Below, piece after piece: positions 1-4,100 of a stretch of DNA of 6,795 bases. Position 1 is the first letter of the stretch. The number at the start of each line of letters is the position of its first letter. Below the pieces are notes generated by a model. The model searched no databases and was not told the origin of the DNA. It saw only the letters and a program-made list of their open reading frames with translations. Origin of the DNA: Bacteroidota bacterium (GTDB lineage Bacteria; Bacteroidota; Bacteroidia; Chitinophagales; Saprospiraceae); NCBI GenBank assembly GCA_008501835.1, contig QQUB01000400.1, positions 1 through 6,795 of the forward strand, in the 5' to 3' direction. Position numbers and translations under genes: made by a program.

Positions 1-626
1 TCAGTGGAGAAGATGTCGACAAAAAGGTGAGTGTTTTGTCCGGAGGAGAAAGAGCAAGGCTTGCGATGGCTTGCCTGCTGCTGAAGCCATTCAATTTACT
101 GGTGCTTGATGAGCCGACAAATCACCTGGATATTATTTCAAAAGATATTCTGAAAAAAGCTTTGCTGGACTTTGACGGAACACTGATTGTTGTTTCTCAC
201 GACAGAGAATTTTTAAGTGGGCTCACCGATAAGACCGTCGAATTCAGGGATCAAAAGTTATTCACCCACCTGGGAGATGTCAATTATTTCCTGGATAAGC
301 GGGCCATGGATAATATGCGGGATGTGGAGATGTCGACAAAAGCTCAGAAGTCTTCCGAAAGTGTAAACCCGGAAAAGGCGATAAAACAAATATCATACGA
401 AGAACGTAAAAAACTCATGAGGGCCATTTCCAATGCCGAGAAAAAGATAGAAAGGCTGGAGGAAGAAATAGCCAATTATGAAAAGGCCATGGAAGACCCT
501 GGGTTTTACACGACCCCAGGTTCAGAAGAAAAATTAAAAGATTACCAACAGAAAAAAGCAGAACTGGAAGAGGTAATGGAAGCCTGGGAAGAAGCTTCCA
601 TTGCATTGGATGAAGCAGGAGATTAA
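1..626 (+). CDS. ABC-F family ATPase, C-terminal part (5' end outside window)
   Basis: This is the 3' end of an ABC-F protein, a soluble tandem-ATPase family that acts on ribosomes or in related cytoplasmic roles and has no membrane domain. The frame is open from the first complete codon at 3, giving 207 visible residues. The GTG at 27 is an internal valine, not a start, because the sequence before it (SGEDVDKK) is typical family sequence. Numbering from the codon at 3, one sees the signature LSGGERARLA (12-21), Walker B with catalytic Glu in LVLDEPTNHLD (33-43), and the switch histidine in VVSHDRE (63-69). The N-terminal ATPase half, the linker and the Walker A of the second half lie upstream. 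Residues from about 100 to the end are rich in Lys and Glu and read as a coiled coil (IERLEEEIANYEKAMED and KLKDYQQKKAELEEVMEA), like the C-terminal extension of Uup-type members. The subfamily cannot be fixed from this part. It converges on the next gene with a 15-bp gap and no visible terminator. Confidence 0.95.
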   Translation, partial: SGEDVDKKVSVLSGGERARLAMACLLLKPFNLLVLDEPTNHLDIISKDILKKALLDFDGTLIVVSHDREFLSGLTDKTVEFRDQKLFTHLGDVNYFLDKRAMDNMRDVEMSTKAQKSSESVNPEKAIKQISYEERKKLMRAISNAEKKIERLEEEIANYEKAMEDPGFYTTPGSEEKLKDYQQKKAELEEVMEAWEEASIALDEAGD

Positions 627-641
627 AAGTCTTCCTCTACC

Positions 642-1058
642 CTACCATTCAATTTGAAGATCTCCATCATTCCACAGAACAGCCTGTTTTATTCGCTTGA
701 TTTTCCAATTATCAGCTTCATCAAGAATTAGCCCAAACTCATAAAGTGCATGGGTATTAAAAGACTGTTGCCCGGCTTTTCGGAAGATCAGACAGCTAGC
801 TAATACTGATGCAGAACGCCCACCGACATCCACTTCAAAATTGGTAATCAAATGATGCAGGTGCAGTTTTTCGTGAAGGTTTACTCTCCTGCCAACATAA
901 TCTTCAGCTGAAATTTCCTGAACATCCTCATTTTTCAGGTCACTGTAATCAACCAAAATGCGATCAGCCAGAACTTCCTTCATGCGTGTCCAGTCCTTTA
1001 AGTCGAAACTATTCATGAAACTGGAAATGGCTTCCTGAATTTCAACCTTTTGAGACAT
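642..1058 (-). CDS. SnoaL-like / NTF2-like family protein
   Basis: A complete 138-residue protein from ATG at 1058 to TAG at 642, the usual length for a one-domain cone-shaped NTF2-like fold. Features matching the SnoaL_4-type family are an N-terminal helical stretch ending in DW and a VLADRILVDYSDL strand (Asp37-Tyr38), an AEDYVGRR segment (51-58), a His-rich LHLHHLITN (65-73), a VDVGGRSASVLAS strand (76-88), and the closing ADNWKIKRIKQAVLWNDGD (115-133) with Trp118 and Trp129. Family members include ring cyclases, dehydratases, isomerases and many with unknown substrate, so no reaction is assigned. There is no signal peptide or membrane segment, so it is probably cytoplasmic. A GGAG lies only two bases before the ATG (plus-strand 1061-1064), closer than a normal Shine-Dalgarno, and may be chance. 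It lies 96 bp downstream of the giant gene on the same strand, so read-through is possible, but a functional link is not indicated. Confidence 0.88.
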   Translation of the reverse strand: MSQKVEIQEAISSFMNSFDLKDWTRMKEVLADRILVDYSDLKNEDVQEISAEDYVGRRVNLHEKLHLHHLITNFEVDVGGRSASVLASCLIFRKAGQQSFNTHALYEFGLILDEADNWKIKRIKQAVLWNDGDLQIEW

Positions 1059-1089
1059 AACTCCGGTTTTAAGATTAGGTTTTGTGCGG

Positions 1090-1146
1090 GTTACAAGTTT
1101 CGGGTTATCGGTATTTTGTAAGAACCCATACCCCGAAACCTGTGAC
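1090..1146. repeat. Imperfect 15-bp inverted repeat in the intergenic gap
   Basis: The arms 1090-1104 (GTTACAAGTTTCGGG) and 1132-1146 (CCCGAAACCTGTGAC) match as inverted repeats at 13 of 15 positions, separated by 27 bases. A shorter alternative pairing inside it uses GGGTT at 1102-1106 and AACCC at 1123-1127. The structure begins eight bases after the stop codon of the giant gene, where a terminator would sit, and is upstream of the SnoaL-like gene. In a minus-strand transcript the stem has one mismatch and one G-U pair. No U tract follows it on either strand, so it is not a standard intrinsic terminator. It could be an mRNA-stabilising stem, an operator or a remnant of a dispersed repeat. 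Confidence 0.5.
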
Positions 1147-1154
1147 TTGAGAAA

Positions 1155-4100
1155 TTAATAAATAATCGTCACATCACCTTTAAGAATGACTTTTTGACCA
1201 TTTATCAATTCTACTTCAGTCCAATATACAAAAACTCCTGAATTTACAGGAACTCCACGATGGTAACCATCCCATCCATACTGTGGATCATTTGGTGGAA
1301 AATCATAAACCTCAAACACCATTTCACCCCAACGGGTAAAAATCTGTAAAGAGTTCACGATTTTAACAGTATTCTCTCTTGAGAAAATGTGGAATATTTC
1401 ATTGTTGCCATCACCGTTGGGAGAAAAAACATTCGGAATATATATTGCCGGACGTTCATCAACAATCAGCCTGAACCAGGCTTCGTCCATACAACCGTTT
1501 TCGGAAATGACTTCAAGCAGGTAGTTGGTTGTGCGGTGTGGTGAAGCTATCGGATTCAGACAATCCGAACAACTCAGGCTATCCGATGGCGTCCAGGTAA
1601 TGGAGGCAAGTTCACTTTCCGGCACATTAACCGTAGCATTTATCTGGTACTCCTCTCCCAGTTTGATAATAGCTGTCGGTTCAATTTCAATTTCCAATTC
1701 AGGAATATCCTCCACAAATATTCCTTCAGTAAATTCACAACCGTTAGCATCCTGAACAACTAAAAGGTGCCAGCCCGGAGAAAGCAAGGTGAACTCCTGG
1801 GTTTGTGTAAATGATGACCCTCCATTTATTGAAAATACATACGGTTCAGCACCTCCATCAATGGTTTGGACATCCAGATAAGCAGGATCTCCGTGACAAA
1901 GTGGTTGTTGAAGATCAACTTCAATCCCTGTGGGAGCAATCAGCTCAATATCCACCACATCAATATCCGTACAACCGTTGTCCTCATTGGTTACCTGCAA
2001 AGTATAGGTACCAGGATGCTGAATAATCGGATTCAAGGAATTCGGATTGGCAATGATCCCATTCGCTGGTCCTGTCCATTCATAGTAGAAATTATTTCCT
2101 CCAGATGAACTCACACTTCCGTCAAGCGTCAAATTAGTTATTATACAAGTAAGATCTTCGGACTCTCCTGCATCCGCCACCGGTGTTTCAATATCTTGTT
2201 CTACTGAAACAGTGATACTGTTATCACATCCATTTTCCGGATTATAAACATAAAACTGATAAGTACCTGGAGTGGTAACAACAGTGCTTGAAATGCCTGT
2301 TGCAAAAGTTTGTCCGTTGGCATATTGCCACTCAAAATCAAAGTTATTTCCGATATCGCTGGTACCCAACAGCGTCACCTCCAAATTCGTACAGGTGAGC
2401 ATTCCGTCATTTGCTGCAATAGCCAGAGGAGTCTCCGTATCTTCAGCAATGGTAACCTGATCAGAAGATTGACAACCATTAAAATCATCGGTTACCAAAA
2501 TGGTATAGGTTCCCGGCTGGTTGATAACAGGAGTCAAGCCAGTTCCTCCTGAAACAATATTACCATTATTTGTACTCCATTGATAATCACTGTTTCCGCT
2601 ACTTCCAGTTCCGTCCAACTGTAAACTGACCGTCTCGCAAGTTAAGGTAGCAGAGACACCTGCATCAGCTTGAGGAAGAGCTATATTTTGCCAGACCTGT
2701 GCAGACAAGTTACTTTCACATCCATTATTGGCATCTTCAGCAATTAATGTGTAAAATCCAGGTATTTCAACTGAGAGCACTTCCCCTGTTCCGATTTCAC
2801 CACCGTTTTCGTCCAGCCAGGTGAGAGTATATATTCCTCCAGTTGTACTTTGAATATCTACACTGGTTACATCACAAGTAAGCATCCCAATTGGCAATAC
2901 TCCAATATCCGGGTGCAGGGTATCAATTTCGACCTGAACAAAGTCACTGGCCTGGCACCCATTATCCAGATTGGTAACCAACAAATCATATTGTCCAGGA
3001 GACGCTATAAGCGGCCAGACTTCATTTTCCCCCGAAAGGATAGAACCATTGGCAGTGCTCCATTCAAAAGCCATATTGCCCTGGCTGCTCTGACTCGCAT
3101 CGAGGTTGAGTGTAGGTTCAGCACATGTTAGTGTTATGGAAGCACCAGCCTCTGCAACGGGCTCCTCAACATCAATATTAACAATAACTGCATCTGCCGA
3201 GGCACAACCATTATCCAGGTCAGTAACCACAAATTCATAAATGCCTGGTTCTGTTACCTCAATAGTTTCGAGTGATACTGCCTGACTTATGGTAGCGCCA
3301 TTTTGCTCCTGCCAGGTATAGCTGTAATTTCCTGTAACTGAAGATCCGGATGGGTTAAGGGTAACCTGTGACTCATAACAATTAATCAATTGACTTGGTC
3401 CCGCTTCGGCAGTGGGTAATACATCCAGACTAATTACTTCAACACTTGCCTCATCCGTACAGCCATTAGTAGTGTTAAGAACCTGGAGAGTGTAGCTCCC
3501 TACGCTGGAAGCATTAAATTCAGGAGTTTGCTGATTGATGGCACTCCCATCAGGTAAGGTCCAGATGTATTCAAACTCATTCCCGGAACTGGAAGCAGTT
3601 GCATCCAGATTTACCACCAATTGTTCGCAAGTAATATCGTCCGGATCAGCAATTTCTGCGACTGGCATTTCAAAATTTTCAGTAACTGCAATATAAGCAG
3701 TATCAACACAGTGGTTATCGGTATTGGTGACAATTAGCTGGTAAGTACCTGCATAATCAACAGCATATTCAGGATCATCTGAAATGGCAATTCCAAATTC
3801 TGTCAGGCTCCATTCGTATGCAAATTCATTACCTTGTGAGGAGGCAGAACTCAATAAATTCACTTCATCATTTTCACAATTTATCTCACCATCTACTTCT
3901 GCCATCGCCAGAGGAAGTTCAATATTTTGACCTACATAAACAGTATCTGCATTGATACATCCATTGTCCTGATTAGCTACATTCAGAGCATACCATCCCG
4001 GTTCCATCACCTCTGGCTCCAGAGATGTGTTTGATAAAACAACACTGTGTTGGAGATCAAACCATTCAAATGACATCCCGTCAACGCCGGCGGAAGCACT

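Noticed and set aside
27..29. GTG at 27 as the start of the ABC-F gene
   Set aside because: The frame is open to the window edge and the residues before it fit the conserved family sequence ahead of the signature motif; a real protein also needs the upstream ATPase half.
415..606. Minus-strand open frame antisense to the ABC-F tail
   Set aside because: Low-complexity Leu/Pro translation of the antisense of a Lys/Glu coiled coil; no independent support.
1090..1146. Inverted repeat as a standard intrinsic terminator
   Set aside because: No U-rich tract follows the stem in either direction and the loop is long (27 bases).
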